A stretch of 58,004 nucleotides of DNA from Bacteroidaceae bacterium (GTDB lineage: Bacteria; Bacteroidota; Bacteroidia; Bacteroidales; Bacteroidaceae). The stretch covers positions 1 to 58,004 of the forward strand of contig JAFQBB010000010.1 in the NCBI GenBank assembly GCA_017416805.1, in the 5' to 3' direction. Positions within the stretch are counted from its first letter, which is position 1, and each line of letters begins with the position of its first letter. Under the pieces are notes generated by a model, which saw nothing but the letters and a program-made list of their open reading frames with translations, ran no database searches and was not told where the DNA came from. A program made the translations under genes and the position numbers. Shown here piece by piece: positions 8,842 to 18,803 of this stretch.

Positions 8842-9936
8842 TTATTTATTTCTCTTCACAAAACCTACTTTCAAATTGAGTTTGAAATAATAGAGATTAT
8901 TCTCACGCTCCAGATAACCATATTTATCCTTTTCAAGCGGCCCTTTCTCCAAGCGGGTATGGTTGTAGAGGAAGTCTTCAAAAATTTGTCGGTCTGCCTT
9001 GTGATAACAAAGGGTACAACCCTCTGTATCGGTGTAGATGAATCCTTCAACAGCCGAGTCCGTACCATTATATAATTTAGCAGGGCGCATACCCATCGCC
9101 AATGCCAAAAGGAATTGCTTCACCTTGAACTCATAAAAGTGATGTTTAGTGATAAGTTCTGTTTTTATCTTCAGGGGATTGATTTCCTTGATGCGTTCGG
9201 TCAAGTCAGAGATACGGGTGATACCTTCGTAATACATAGTGCGCAACATCTCAGCCGCAATACGGGGGAAGTGGAGGTCAATCATCAGCAAGTTGCTACG
9301 GAAAACCTTGTCGGCCACATCGTTGTACTTCAACGTGCCACCCATACGCTCAATCATCAACATGCGATCGAGCACTTCATTGGGCGATTCCAGCCAATTG
9401 ATTTTGTTTACCGTAGGATTAGGAAAACGTACACCCGTCTGTTCAAACTTGATATTTGCCGCGCGACCACCATCAAGCAGAGGTATCATACCGCCTAAGC
9501 GTGAATACGAACGAAAACCAACAAGTGGAGCATCCACGCTCCAAAAAGCCACATAAAAGTCTGTCCGGTCATCCGTCTTGGCCTCCAGATTATAAATGGC
9601 TACTGCATCGAGGAACTCCTCTACCCCATCGGGAGAAGTCAACTCCTCGTCACCTCCATTCCGCTTCAGCATATCGCCTACCAGCATAGCTACAGTAGCA
9701 AAATCTTCACGGGGGAAACACTCGTCCCGACCCTCTCCCACCATGTGGATGTTTTCACCTTCAATAATATATCGTCGTGTGCCATCGTGCTCTTCGCGTT
9801 GCACCATAGCTACGGCCAGTTTCTTATCTTCGTCCGGAGTTCCGTCAGCCTTTCCTGCGCACACATAGCCATCAGCCAATAAGCGGAAAAATGCGTACAA
9901 CTCACTCCAGTCACGTCTTGATGCTTCGAATGCCAT
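8842..9936 (-). CDS. Orphan HpaII-family restriction endonuclease-like protein, probably altered active site
   Basis: A 364-residue protein resembling the HpaII type II restriction enzyme family (target CCGG). From memory, the family core reads GFSIKSxLG followed by a TLLNA-like stretch. Here residues 140-149 are GFRSYSRLGG followed by IPLLDGG, so the frame is kept but the lysine is replaced by Tyr144. Asp126 in RTDFYV is the candidate metal-binding acid. No cytosine methyltransferase lies beside it; neighbours are a GH43 gene and an AlaX-like gene. It may be a non-cutting DNA-binding protein or a domesticated or decaying enzyme. The family call is moderate and the active-site reading tentative. 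Confidence 0.6.
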   Translation of the reverse strand: MAFEASRRDWSELYAFFRLLADGYVCAGKADGTPDEDKKLAVAMVQREEHDGTRRYIIEGENIHMVGEGRDECFPREDFATVAMLVGDMLKRNGGDEELTSPDGVEEFLDAVAIYNLEAKTDDRTDFYVAFWSVDAPLVGFRSYSRLGGMIPLLDGGRAANIKFEQTGVRFPNPTVNKINWLESPNEVLDRMLMIERMGGTLKYNDVADKVFRSNLLMIDLHFPRIAAEMLRTMYYEGITRISDLTERIKEINPLKIKTELITKHHFYEFKVKQFLLALAMGMRPAKLYNGTDSAVEGFIYTDTEGCTLCYHKADRQIFEDFLYNHTRLEKGPLEKDKYGYLERENNLYYFKLNLKVGFVKRNK

Positions 9937-10087
9937 AATCTCTATTCCTTAATTTATATTGTGCTTTATATTGAGCGCAAAGATAGTGCAAAATCTGTGA
10001 TTATCCATGAAATAGTTGGCTGTTTCGCTGATAATGGATAATTTTGCAACGAGGAACAGACAAAAGTCAAATTGTTTTTCTTTTAGA

Positions 10088-10137
10088 CAGAAAAACATAA
10101 GTACAAAAGAGAAATATACAACCCTTATGTTCTTCTG
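10088..10137. repeat. Short element with GAACATAAG/CTTATGTTC-type terminal inverted repeats, copy 1
   Basis: Left end 10088-10101 (CAGAAAAACATAAG) and right end 10124-10137 (CTTATGTTCTTCTG) are inverted repeats with one mismatch around a central TACAAAAGAGAAATATA segment. A second copy lies at 11257-11318. The size and structure suggest a tiny non-autonomous repeat or a mobile hairpin. Confidence 0.65.
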
Positions 10138-10177
10138 CCGAAAAAAATGTTGAGCTTAAAAATAAACTTGTCAATAT

Positions 10178-10639
10178 ATGGAACAACCCATCCTTAACGA
10201 CCACAACAAACAGGAATATCCTCCCAGCCATACGGCTGAACATCTGCTGAATCAAACCATGATAAGAATATTCGGATGCGAACGCTCGCGCAATGCGCAC
10301 ATTGAGCGCAAAAAGAGCAAAATCAGCTGGCCACTACCCGAATGTCCCACCGAAGAACAGGTTCAGGAGATTGAACGACGGATGAACGAAGTGATTTCTC
10401 AAGGTTTGCCAGTAACATACGAATTTGCCACACGCGATAATCTGCCCCCAGAAGTTGACACCAGCAAATTGCCCGACGATGCCAGTACCACCCTGCGTCT
10501 GGTACGTATCGGTGACTATGACGTATGCGCATGCATCGGTGCCCACGTAGAGAACACGCACGAAATAGGAACCTTCAAAATCAACAGTTGGCGCTACGAC
10601 GAGCATGGTGTTTTCCGTATCGTCTTCAAGCTCGTCTGA
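10178..10639 (+). CDS. Free-standing AlaX-like tRNA-editing domain protein
   Basis: A 153-residue protein matching the second additional domain of alanyl/threonyl-tRNA synthetases. Zinc-ligand positions are visible: HTAEH (His18, His22) and CIGAHVENTHEIG (Cys119, His123), corresponding to the canonical CGGTHVxxTxEIG. Such proteins hydrolyse mischarged aminoacyl-tRNA (for example Ser-tRNA-Ala) in trans in the cytoplasm. It is at the small end of the AlaX size range, essentially only the editing domain. The substrate cannot be decided from the sequence. It precedes an NlpE-like lipoprotein gene by about 60 bases. Confidence 0.75.
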   Translation: MEQPILNDHNKQEYPPSHTAEHLLNQTMIRIFGCERSRNAHIERKKSKISWPLPECPTEEQVQEIERRMNEVISQGLPVTYEFATRDNLPPEVDTSKLPDDASTTLRLVRIGDYDVCACIGAHVENTHEIGTFKINSWRYDEHGVFRIVFKLV

Positions 10640-10697
10640 ACAAACCGGATATTTTTTTTGTTTTCCTGTCAGCATTAATCAAATAGATAAACTGACA

Positions 10698-11180
10698 ATG
10701 AAAAAAGTACTGATTATGGCTTGTGTCGTGGCATCATTCATGGCATGCCAATCCAAACCACAAAACAATGTGGACGAAGTAGCCGTTATCGCCACAGATT
10801 CGGCTGGAGTGATGGATATTTCCGAAATCTATCAGGGCACACTCCCCGCTGCCGACGGACCAGGTATCAACTACATCCTGACTCTGAACGAAGAAATCAG
10901 TGGGAAAGACACCCTCTTTTCCCTCGACATGATTTTCCTCGATGCCGAAGGACCCGACAAGCATACCTCCTTCACCACCAAAGGAAAGCAACAGCACATC
11001 CAGAAGACGGTGAACAAGAAACCGCGCAAAGCCGTAAAGCTGACACTTGAAACAGGCAATGCGCCCATGTATTTCGTGGTGGTAAACGATACAACTCTCC
11101 GTATGGTGAATGACAGTCTTATGGAAATAACCACCGACCAGCGCTACGACATCATCCGGGTTGATGATAAGAAAAAGTGA
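10698..11180 (+). CDS. NlpE-like lipoprotein lacking the CxxC motif
   Basis: 160 residues. The start at 10698 gives a lipoprotein signal MKKVLIMACVVASFMAC with the lipobox cysteine at residue 17; an upstream ATG at 10605 overlaps the previous gene and would destroy this signal. The segment IYQGTLPAADGPGINYILTLN matches the N-terminal NlpE (copper-response lipoprotein) fold, where E. coli has a CADC motif; both cysteines are replaced here (AAD), so disulfide or metal sensing through that motif is not expected. Probably membrane-anchored in the envelope. Function unknown. Confidence 0.72.
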   Translation: MKKVLIMACVVASFMACQSKPQNNVDEVAVIATDSAGVMDISEIYQGTLPAADGPGINYILTLNEEISGKDTLFSLDMIFLDAEGPDKHTSFTTKGKQQHIQKTVNKKPRKAVKLTLETGNAPMYFVVVNDTTLRMVNDSLMEITTDQRYDIIRVDDKKK

Positions 11181-11256
11181 ATTTAGCCGGAAAATTGACA
11201 AGCTGACGAGTTGACGAGGATTTAATGCTATACGCTCTCCTTGACATGTTGTCAGA

Positions 11257-11318
11257 CAGAAGAACATAAGTACAAAAGAAGAGAAATATATAACTCTTAT
11301 GTCCTTTTGTTCTTATGT
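11257..11318. repeat. Short element with GAACATAAG/CTTATGTTC-type terminal inverted repeats, copy 2
   Basis: CAGAAGAACATAAG at 11257-11270 and a right end around 11295-11318 containing CTTATGTCC and TTCTTATGTCGG. The internal ACAAAAGAAGAGAAATATA segment matches the copy at 10088. It is flanked by TTGACGAG (near 11212) and CTCGTCAA (near 11335), giving an outer inverted repeat. Confidence 0.6.
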
Positions 11319-11372
11319 CGGAAAAAACAAGTAAACTCGTCAACTTAATTTTCAAAAACCACCCCTGAAAAG

Positions 11373-11403
11373 TTGCGTAAGTTTGCAGGAAAGGTTACAT
11401 TTG
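11373..11403 (+). promoter_or_regulatory. Bacteroidetes-type promoter of mltG
   Basis: TTG at 11373-11375 and TACATTTG at 11396-11403 are separated by 20 bases, matching the TTTG-N19-21-TAnnTTTG arrangement. Transcription would start near 11410, about 34 bases before the mltG start codon. Confidence 0.65.
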
Positions 11404-11443
11404 CAGCTTTAAACCACAAACTCACGCAAACTTTTTTGTATTC

Positions 11444-12475
11444 ATGAACAGAAAACTCCTTATATCACTGAGTGTTTCACTTCTTGTCATCTTCATAGCC
11501 ATCGGTATAGCAGGCTATGTAGGGTATGACCGTTTCTTTACTCCGGCATTCAACATCACGGCCCCTGTACGCCTTTATATCGACTCCGACGACACCCCCG
11601 ACTCGGTGACCCACAAGGTAAACTCCACGCTCGCCCCCAAAGATATAAAGGCATTCAAGTGGCTGATGAAGCACGAGGGATATACCCAAGTAAAAACAGG
11701 AAGCTACATGTTCAATCCTCAAGACGATTTACGCACCGCCGTACGCCGTCTCAATATGGGATGGCAGACGCCCGTCCGCTTGGTCCTGCCCAGTGTGCGT
11801 ACCATTGAACGTCTGGCCCAATCCATCTCCAGACAACTGATGTTGGGAGAGGAAGAGCTGACCAACGCATTCAAGACAGCCATGTTGCCCGACAGTACGG
11901 GAAATGGCAATCCTGCCCTGCCTGCCCTTTTCATCCCCAACACCTACGAAGTGTATTGGAACATCCCGGTGGAGAAACTTCTCCAACGCCTTGAAAAAGA
12001 GTATGCAGCCTATTGGACTCCCGAGCGGAAATCCAAAGCCGCCGCTCAGGGACTTACTCCCATCGAGGTCTCCACCCTGGCATCCATTGTCGATGAAGAG
12101 ACAGCAGTCAATGTCGAAAAGCCCATCGTGGCCGGTCTCTATCTCAACCGCCTGCACCGCGGTATGCTCCTGCAAGCCGACCCCACCGTGAAGTTCGCCA
12201 CTGGCGACCCTACCCTACGCCGTATCCTGAACAAGCACCTCACCATCGACTCCCCCTACAATACCTATATATATAAAGGCCTACCGCCGGGTCCTATCCG
12301 CATCCCATCCATGGCTGCACTCGAGGCAGTACTCAATCCTGCCCGCCACAATTATCTCTACATGTGTGCCAAAGAGGATTTCTCAGGCACTCACAACTTT
12401 GCCACTACCCTATCCCAACACAATGCCAATGCCCGCCGCTACCAGCAAGCACTCAATCGCAGGGGGATAAGGTAA
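11444..12475 (+). CDS. mltG: Endolytic murein transglycosylase MltG (YceG-like)
   Basis: A 343-residue inner-membrane lytic transglycosylase that cuts nascent peptidoglycan glycan strands. A single N-terminal membrane helix (about residues 7-28) precedes a LysM-like region and the YceG catalytic domain. The catalytic glutamate lies in LASIVDEETA (near residue 217), and the substrate-binding region LYLNRLHRGMLLQADPTVKFA follows. The C-terminal YNTYIYKGLPPGPI and ANPA-like segments are typical. Its own promoter lies upstream and a strong hairpin downstream. Confidence 0.93.
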   Translation: MNRKLLISLSVSLLVIFIAIGIAGYVGYDRFFTPAFNITAPVRLYIDSDDTPDSVTHKVNSTLAPKDIKAFKWLMKHEGYTQVKTGSYMFNPQDDLRTAVRRLNMGWQTPVRLVLPSVRTIERLAQSISRQLMLGEEELTNAFKTAMLPDSTGNGNPALPALFIPNTYEVYWNIPVEKLLQRLEKEYAAYWTPERKSKAAAQGLTPIEVSTLASIVDEETAVNVEKPIVAGLYLNRLHRGMLLQADPTVKFATGDPTLRRILNKHLTIDSPYNTYIYKGLPPGPIRIPSMAALEAVLNPARHNYLYMCAKEDFSGTHNFATTLSQHNANARRYQQALNRRGIR

Positions 12476-12488
12476 TTCTCAAATACAC

Positions 12489-12541
12489 CAATCCCCGCAA
12501 CCCATGCCTCTCATGTGGAGTAACACAGGTTGCGGGGATTG
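12489..12541. terminator. Terminator hairpin between mltG and the convergent BspA-like gene
   Basis: CAATCCCCGCAACC (12489-12502) and GGTTGCGGGGATTG (12528-12541) form a perfect 14-bp stem with a 25-base loop between two convergent genes, so it may stop transcription from both sides. There is no long T-run. Confidence 0.7.
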
Positions 12542-12560
12542 CTTCATTCACATTATCGGT

Positions 12561-15500
12561 TTATCGGACAATCATCTTTTTGCCGTTTACAATGTAGATG
12601 CCGGCAGGAAGTTCCTCCTCAACGTTCTCTACAGGAATCTGACGTTTCACCATCACACCCTGCAAGGTATAGACATCAATGAGGTTATCTACCGTCGGTG
12701 TGTCTATTCCGTTCGGGTTCGTAATGACGAGCGTCTTATATATCCGAAGGGCTGCATGATAGTTGTGATTTCCTGATTGAAGTGCTTTGATGGTCACACT
12801 ACCACATTTTGAACAATCCAAATAAACACGTCCGTTGGCTTCGTAGATGGAAACGATGTCGTTGTCTGCCAAGTCATATTCAACTGCAAGGCCGGATGTC
12901 GCCGTTGCTGTCAGTTCTAATTGAGTGCCTTGTGCTATATTGGACAAGTCTTGCTCCCAAACAATTTCTTGTGCTGCTTTTTCAATGGTCAGTGTTCCGT
13001 TTTCGTAGTCAAACTGGTAGTTGGCTGCTTCAGCCTCCTTAGCTATAATCTGATAGACTCCAACATCAGTCGTTTTGTCTGCTTCGCAAGTGACTGTTGG
13101 CTGTTTGGTAAAGACTGATTCAGTTTCATTGTTTACAAATCCCTTGTAGGTCAATTCAAACCTGGGGTTTTCTTCATTGTAAACTCTTGTGTGGCTGGAT
13201 ACGGAGACTTCCAACATCCGTTTGTTGACTGTCAGTTTTCCTGTTTTATAGGTGATGTCATAATTTTCGGCAGATGCTCCTTGAGGAGAGATTACATACT
13301 CGCCTGCTCCGCTTACTTTGGATGCAGCACATGAATAATTTGGAACTACGGTCAGCACCTTCTCGGTGTCATTGTTCTTGAAACCCTCGCCATGACACGT
13401 AAATTGAGGATTCTCTTCAAAATAGAGTCTGCTTGCATCGTTTGCAACGAGGAGCAATGGAGCTTTCTCTATGGTCAATGTACCTGATATGTATTCAGCA
13501 AATTCATAGTTGGCTGCCACACCTCCTTCGGGAGTAAGGGAGTATGTGCCGACAGGGCTAAGAGCGGTAGCTTCAGTCCGTATGTTCGGTGCGCTTGTGA
13601 TACAGTTTGTCTTGTCTCCGTTGCGGAAGCCTGTATAAGTCAACTCTATTTGGGGATTTTCATCGCCATATACTTTTGTGTTGCTGACGGCTGTCACACT
13701 CAGCGGTGCTTTGGTGATGGTCAGTGTTCCGTTTTCATAAGTGATGGCATAGTTCTTGGCTGCTGCATCGCTGGGCACAATGTCGTATGTTCCAGCATAG
13801 TTTGTTTGGGATGCAGAGGTTGCCAGCGGTTTGGCTGTCAGGTTCTCTTCAGTCTCCCCATTCTTGAAACCTATATATGAGAATGTGAAAACAGGATTTT
13901 TATCACCATACATCCTTGATACGTCATTTGCCCGGATGGTCAGTGGGGTTTTCTCTATGGTCAGGGTACCATTTTCATAGGTGATGGCATAATTCTTTGC
14001 CGTTGCACCGTTAGGAGTGATGGCATAAGTACCTATTCCGCTGAAGGGAGTGGCGGCAGTGGTCACCGTGGGGAGTGTCTGCAGGCACGATTCCGTATCG
14101 TTGTTCTTGAATCCCGAATAGGCATATTGGAATGTCGGGTTCTCATCGCCATACTTGCGTACGGTACTTTGTGCGGTGATGGTCAGCGGTGCCTGCGTCA
14201 CGGTCAACTCTCCTGATTGGTATTCGGTGAACTCATAGTTGGTAGCCACACCTCCCGACACCATGATTTCGTACGTTCCGGCATTGCTACGCTTCACCGC
14301 ATCGGTAGAAAGGTTGAGGTCTGATGTCAGGACAGGAGTCGTTTCGCCATTCTTCAATCCGATGTATGTCACATCAAATTGTGGGTCTTCATCGCCATAC
14401 ACGCGTGTTTTGTCGTTGGCTTTTACGGTCAGCGGTGCTTTGGTGATGGTGTAGGTATAAGGGATATCTACTTCGAGTCCATTGGAATATGTTGCTTTCA
14501 ATATCGTTTCATAAGTACCAGCATCTTTTTGAATGCCACTTATATCCATTGTCAAATTATACCTACTTAGGTTATTGGTGTATGAAACAGGAGGTATCTG
14601 CCCATTATAGCTGAAACTATTCCGATCGAAGTTGATGTATTCTACCAATCTTTCCGAATAAGAACTTCCCCATGCCATTTCTGCGTTCTGTTTGTTGACA
14701 ACATAAATCAGAAGTCCTGAATGGGTAAGATAAAATATATCACTCCCTAAATCCGGATAAGTAACTCCTGTAAAATATATTTCTTGTAATTGGGAGCAAT
14801 TTTCGAACGCATAATTTCCAATACTCGTCACACTATTAGAAATATCAATACTTTGCAGGGAGGTACACCTACGGAAAGCACTTTCTCCAATCGTTGTTAC
14901 TGAATTAGGGATGGTGATGCTTGTAAGACTGGAGCAATCTTTGAAAGCAAAGTTTCCTATACTCGTCACAGAATTGGGAATAGTTATGCTTGTAAGACTG
15001 GAGCAATAACTGAAAGCAAAGTTTCCTATACTCGTCACAGAATTGGGAATAGTTATGCTTGTAAGACTGGAGCAATAACTGAAAGCAGAGTTTCCAATAC
15101 TCGTCACAGAATTGGGAATAGTTATGCTTGTAAGGTCAAAGCATTTATAAAACGTATCATCTCCAATACTCATCACGGAATTGGGGATGGTAATGCTTGT
15201 AAGGCCGTAGCATCCCAAAAATGCACCAGGGGAAATACTGACAGTTCCTTTTCTAACTTCGATTAAGGTATTAGCAGGCATTTCACCCTTATACTTATAC
15301 AATACGTCATTTACATATATAACACCATCAGGTTGTTCTTCTTCCCATGACGTACCAACGAACGCATCATCTCCAATGCTAGTCACGGAATTGGGAATGG
15401 TGATCTTTGTAAGGCCGGAACAACCATAAAACGCCCGATCTCCAATACTCGTTACGGAATTGGGAATGGTAATACTTGTGAGGTTAGAGCAACCATAAAA

Positions 15501-16622
15501 CGCCCAATCTCCAATACTCGTTACGGAATTGGGAATGGTAACACTTGTAAGGTTAGAACAACTTTGAAACGCATAATTTCCAATACTCGTTACGGAATTG
15601 GGAATGGTGATCTTTGTAAGGCCAGAACAACCATAAAACGCCCAATCTCCAATACTCGTTACGGAATTGGGAATAATCAGATCTTTAATTTCTTTACCAT
15701 TTAAGTATAAATGGTGAGCATAATGCAAAGGGTTTTCACCTGAATTGAAATTGATTCTACACCATGCTACCAAATCTGTAATATAAACAGCTTTAAGACT
15801 TGAGCAACGATTGAACGCCATGGCTTCAATGCTTGTCACAGAATTGGGGATGGTGATACTTGTAAGACTTGAACAACCACTGAACGCACCTGCTCCAATA
15901 CTCGTCACAGAATTAGGTATAGTGATGCTTGAAAGATTAGAGCAACCTTCAAACGTATAATTTTCAATACTTGTCACAGAATTGGGAATAGTGATGCTTG
16001 TAAGGTTGGAGCAACCATTGAACGCACCTGATCCAATACTCGTCACAGAATTGGGAATAGTAATATCAGTAAGGTTGGAGCAACCAAAGAATGCATCACC
16101 GGAAAGACTGACAGTTCCTTCTCTAACTACGATGGAGGTATTGGTAGGCATTTCACCTTTATAACCATATAATACATTGTTTACATATATAACACCATCA
16201 GATTGTTTTGCTATCCATGGCGTACCATCGAAAGCATGGGGTCCAATAATTGTCACAGAATTGGGGATGGATATACTTGTAAGACTGGAACAACCACTGA
16301 ACGCAGCAGCTCCAATACTCGTCACAGAATTAGGAATAGAGACGCTTTTAAGATTAGAGCAACCCATGAACGCAAAGTTTCCAATACTCGTCACAGAATA
16401 AATATTACCATTGTAAACGAGACTTTCAGGTAGCACAACTTTACCAGTGTATTCATGCAAATCTTGGGACCATGAGCTGCCTTGAAATATCACCTCCACC
16501 GTCAAATCTGTCTCCGACGTGATGTTGTAATAAATTCCGTCCACCTCAAAATCGTGGGCACTCGCTGAAATACTGCACAATAGCGCCGCTATTGTTAACA
16601 GTGTGGTTTTAATTGTTTTCAC
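12561..16622 (-). CDS. Large BspA-like leucine-rich repeat surface protein with MBG domains
   Basis: 1353 residues with a signal peptide (ends ISASAHD). Residues about 60-650 are tandem 23-residue BspA/TpLRR repeats of the form [19 protein letters not shown], twice interrupted by a longer module containing DGVIYVNxVLYxYKGEMP. From about 700 to 1230 are at least six MBG-type beta domains, each with a YGDENPQF-like motif and an ending such as NYxxxYxxGTLTI. The C-terminus has a VYTLQG and [13 protein letters not shown] signature. It is likely displayed on the cell surface for adhesion to host proteins, mucus or other cells. Near-identical 69-bp DNA repeats at about 14940-15120 imply recent expansion. 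Confidence 0.9.
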   Translation of the reverse strand: MKTIKTTLLTIAALLCSISASAHDFEVDGIYYNITSETDLTVEVIFQGSSWSQDLHEYTGKVVLPESLVYNGNIYSVTSIGNFAFMGCSNLKSVSIPNSVTSIGAAAFSGCSSLTSISIPNSVTIIGPHAFDGTPWIAKQSDGVIYVNNVLYGYKGEMPTNTSIVVREGTVSLSGDAFFGCSNLTDITIPNSVTSIGSGAFNGCSNLTSITIPNSVTSIENYTFEGCSNLSSITIPNSVTSIGAGAFSGCSSLTSITIPNSVTSIEAMAFNRCSSLKAVYITDLVAWCRINFNSGENPLHYAHHLYLNGKEIKDLIIPNSVTSIGDWAFYGCSGLTKITIPNSVTSIGNYAFQSCSNLTSVTIPNSVTSIGDWAFYGCSNLTSITIPNSVTSIGDRAFYGCSGLTKITIPNSVTSIGDDAFVGTSWEEEQPDGVIYVNDVLYKYKGEMPANTLIEVRKGTVSISPGAFLGCYGLTSITIPNSVMSIGDDTFYKCFDLTSITIPNSVTSIGNSAFSYCSSLTSITIPNSVTSIGNFAFSYCSSLTSITIPNSVTSIGNFAFKDCSSLTSITIPNSVTTIGESAFRRCTSLQSIDISNSVTSIGNYAFENCSQLQEIYFTGVTYPDLGSDIFYLTHSGLLIYVVNKQNAEMAWGSSYSERLVEYINFDRNSFSYNGQIPPVSYTNNLSRYNLTMDISGIQKDAGTYETILKATYSNGLEVDIPYTYTITKAPLTVKANDKTRVYGDEDPQFDVTYIGLKNGETTPVLTSDLNLSTDAVKRSNAGTYEIMVSGGVATNYEFTEYQSGELTVTQAPLTITAQSTVRKYGDENPTFQYAYSGFKNNDTESCLQTLPTVTTAATPFSGIGTYAITPNGATAKNYAITYENGTLTIEKTPLTIRANDVSRMYGDKNPVFTFSYIGFKNGETEENLTAKPLATSASQTNYAGTYDIVPSDAAAKNYAITYENGTLTITKAPLSVTAVSNTKVYGDENPQIELTYTGFRNGDKTNCITSAPNIRTEATALSPVGTYSLTPEGGVAANYEFAEYISGTLTIEKAPLLLVANDASRLYFEENPQFTCHGEGFKNNDTEKVLTVVPNYSCAASKVSGAGEYVISPQGASAENYDITYKTGKLTVNKRMLEVSVSSHTRVYNEENPRFELTYKGFVNNETESVFTKQPTVTCEADKTTDVGVYQIIAKEAEAANYQFDYENGTLTIEKAAQEIVWEQDLSNIAQGTQLELTATATSGLAVEYDLADNDIVSIYEANGRVYLDCSKCGSVTIKALQSGNHNYHAALRIYKTLVITNPNGIDTPTVDNLIDVYTLQGVMVKRQIPVENVEEELPAGIYIVNGKKMIVR

Positions 16623-16627
16623 TTCGT

Positions 16628-17437
16628 TTAAATATTTAAATTGATATTTTGTCCATTCCTCGTCTTTCTTATATTCATTTTCTTCATAATATTTGAAGAC
16701 AATAAAATAAGTTCCAAATGTGATTTTACTTTTTCAAAATAAGCATCATCACGCACATTTATAATAAATCCTTTTAAAGAATTCACAGGCAAATGGAACT
16801 CCTTATATAGAATAAAATCTTTATTCTGAATGCATTTCGTGTATATATTATGTGGAACTTCGCATTCACGTGCATTTTCGCCATCACCTACAGCCAAATT
16901 ACAATCAAATGCGTAAAGCCTGTATTCATTCTCATTCGCAAATTCTGGTCGTTTTATCAATGGAAGAATTTCCCTTGCTTCAATAACAGGCTTATCTGTT
17001 GATGAAGTGGTATTATATAGCTCAGCAAATGCCTGGCGTTTTTCTTTTTTGCCTTTTGGGTATTTACATTCTCCCCAAAATAGTTCATCTTGACTTGCAA
17101 TGCTGTTTTTTTCTTGTTTTGCATCAACCATTTTTTTAATGACTTCGGCATCAAATTCTATTGCAATTTCAGCTTTGTACATTCTCCACATATTAAAATC
17201 ATCTTCAATTCTCGAGAATGAAACAACGTATGGATATATTTTGATATCCTCAAGTTCATTCTCGTTTACACTCTTTTCTTTTAGGAATTCTTTGAATTCT
17301 GGCAAAATGTCTTCTTCTGCATAAATGCAATCTGTTGGATCATTCAAAGAATCGTAACGAGTACCCCAAAGACAAATGTCTTTGTTTCGTAAAATACCTT
17401 TAACGGCATCCAAACTAGTGTAATGGTATACATTCAT
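16628..17437 (-). CDS. DUF2971 family protein
   Basis: 269 residues, no signal peptide. The start [26 protein letters not shown] followed by SLNDPTD is the DUF2971 signature (YHYT, LW-T, NDP). It ends five bases before the BspA-like start codon and is on the same strand, so the two may share a transcript. The role of DUF2971 is not established; members often occur in accessory or defence-related loci. Codon use is AT-rich relative to the neighbouring metabolic genes, which suggests horizontal transfer. Confidence 0.75.
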   Translation of the reverse strand: MNVYHYTSLDAVKGILRNKDICLWGTRYDSLNDPTDCIYAEEDILPEFKEFLKEKSVNENELEDIKIYPYVVSFSRIEDDFNMWRMYKAEIAIEFDAEVIKKMVDAKQEKNSIASQDELFWGECKYPKGKKEKRQAFAELYNTTSSTDKPVIEAREILPLIKRPEFANENEYRLYAFDCNLAVGDGENARECEVPHNIYTKCIQNKDFILYKEFHLPVNSLKGFIINVRDDAYFEKVKSHLELILLSSNIMKKMNIRKTRNGQNINLNI

Positions 17438-17515
17438 AGTATATTCCTTTTCTGCCTCTTCTATCTCCTCCGATTCAGCTTACTAAAGTTCTTGATTTTA
17501 TTGATACCTCCATAT

Positions 17516-17841
17516 ACAAAAAAGACGTGGAGACCGTGCTTGTTGCTCGTTCCACGAAATAGAGGCTCTCGCATTGCCCAACCAATCGGAACGAACAACG
17601 AAGAAGCCCCACGCCGATACATATATATACCCCATCCCCTCTTCCCTTATTTCATAATAAGGAAAGACAGGCACAGGGGATATCTACATACCCATGGGAC
17701 ATCTACCGTTGCTTTGTTTCTGATTAGTTGAAGAACTTGCGAGATTCCTATTTCGTCAAAACCAAAGCGTCAAGTAAACGCCCTTTTCAATATGTGTCCC
17801 CACCCTGCTCCCTCCACGATAGGAGGGCATTCGGCGTGAAG
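17516..17841 (-). ncRNA. Candidate structured RNA 2 downstream of rplT
   Basis: A minus-strand TATCTTTG element (17848-17855) would start a transcript near 17841. No reading frame fits. The 3' end is a long bulged hairpin: CCACG/CGTGG (17609-17613 with 17526-17530) enclosing GGAACGAACAAC with GTTGCTCGTTCC (17588-17599 with 17542-17553), followed on the minus strand by a T-run (17518-17523). Another stem pairs CCTTATT with AATAAGG near 17645. Promoter, structured body and terminator define a roughly 325-nt RNA. The Bacteroidales-1 motif was, as I recall, described downstream of L20 genes in Bacteroidales; this or the next RNA could be it. Confidence 0.5.
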
Positions 17842-17990
17842 ATGCGGCAAAGATACACATTTTAATGAAAAGAGAAGAATGAAGAGTGAAGAATCTTCAA
17901 AATTGTCTTCATAAATATGAAACTTCTTAAAAACACTGTTCTCTGAAAAAGTATCTATTAAACTGAAAATCAACAGGCTGCAGTTTCCTG

Positions 17991-18029
17991 AAAAATTCCC
18001 TCGTAGGGAACGCGCGTTTCCTACGAAGG
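17991..18029 (-). terminator. Terminator hairpin downstream of structured RNA 1
   Basis: On the minus strand CTTCGTAGG and CCTACGAGG pair around a self-complementary AACGCGCGTT core, followed by AATTTTT (17991-17997). It would terminate the transcript starting near 18253. Confidence 0.65.
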
Positions 18030-18064
18030 AAAAATAAGTGGAAACGGAGGGGATATTGTATGTA

Positions 18065-18253
18065 TATAGAAAAGGCCGTACCAGTGAATGATGATGAAAC
18101 TCCGAGTAGTAGGATTTGAGGGCCCGTTCCTCTTTGTAATCCGCCTAACCACGAAGGGGCGGCACGCCATTGATGAACGAAGCTGATCTCGGCATTTCAG
18201 TTTATTTGATGAGTTTCCCAATCTGACTGATACGGCCTATAGCTTTTTCTTTC
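18065..18253 (-). ncRNA. Candidate structured RNA 1 downstream of rplT (6S-like rod)
   Basis: The ends close by a long stem: AGGCCGTATCAGT (18226-18238 read on minus) with ACTGGTACGGCCT (18070-18082). Inside, GAAACT pairs with AGTTTC and CCGAG with CTCGG, leaving a large one-sided bulge; CGTTC/GAACG and CCGCC/GGCGG continue the rod. A rod of about 185 nt with a central bubble is the general layout of 6S RNA, which traps RNA polymerase. Position just downstream of rplT on the same strand also fits my recollection of the Bacteroidales-1 motif. A consensus promoter precedes it. The exact family is not certain. Confidence 0.6.
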
Positions 18254-18259
18254 GTAAGG

Positions 18260-18290
18260 CAAATATAGAGAGTTTTTGCGAGACATCCAA
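18260..18290 (-). promoter_or_regulatory. Consensus promoter of structured RNA 1
   Basis: Read on the minus strand: TTTG (18291-18288), 20 bases, TATATTTG (18267-18260). This is a full match to the Bacteroidetes TTTG/TAnnTTTG consensus with ideal spacing. Confidence 0.75.
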
Positions 18291-18385
18291 AGGATTGGGC
18301 AGGAAAATAAGCTACAGAAGGGCATTTTTCCTTCAAGTTACCCTCTTTGTTATCTCCACTTTACAAAAGAACTATTGCTATCCGA

Positions 18386-18429
18386 TAATAAAAAAACAAC
18401 GGCCCGCTTCCTGTTTGGAAACGAGCCGT
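18386..18429 (-). terminator. Intrinsic terminator of the rplT operon
   Basis: On the minus strand ACGGCTCG and CGGGCCGT form a stem (18429-18422 with 18406-18399) with a 15-base loop, followed by TTGTTTTTTTATT. It lies 30 bases after the rplT stop and ends the infC-rpmI-rplT transcript. Confidence 0.88.
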
Positions 18430-18458
18430 ATGTTATGTAAATCTGAAAATTCTTTTTC

Positions 18459-18803
18459 TTACTTTACTTTTGCTACGATAGCCTTGAATGCTTCAGGGTG
18501 ATTCATAGCGAGGTCAGCCAACACCTTGCGGTTGATTTCGATACCAGCCTTGTGAAGGGCACCCATCAATGTTGAGTAAGACATACCTTCGAGACGAGCG
18601 GCTGCGTTGATACGCTGAATCCACAAAGCACGGAAAGTACGTTTCTTGTTACGACGGTCGCGGAATGCATAAGTAAGACCCTTTTCCCAAGTGTTCTTGG
18701 CTACGGTCCATACATTCTTACGGGCACCAAAGTATCCACGGGTAAGACCTAAAATTTTCTTTCTCTTAGCTCTTGAAGCTACATGATTTACTGATCTTGG
18801 CAT
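18459..18803 (-). CDS. rplT: 50S ribosomal protein L20
   Basis: 114 residues with the standard L20 sequence beginning [30 protein letters not shown] and the conserved [17 protein letters not shown] core. It binds 23S rRNA early in 50S assembly and can repress its own operon in other bacteria. It is the last gene of infC-rpmI-rplT, followed by a clear terminator. The 154 bases between it and rpmI hold no gene. Confidence 0.98.
   Translation of the reverse strand: MPRSVNHVASRAKRKKILGLTRGYFGARKNVWTVAKNTWEKGLTYAFRDRRNKKRTFRALWIQRINAAARLEGMSYSTLMGALHKAGIEINRKVLADLAMNHPEAFKAIVAKVK

Noticed and set aside
17423-17731. 102-codon + strand frame over the candidate RNA
   Set aside because: Low-complexity, no homology seen, no ribosome binding site; promoter, hairpin and T-run on the other strand favour an RNA.
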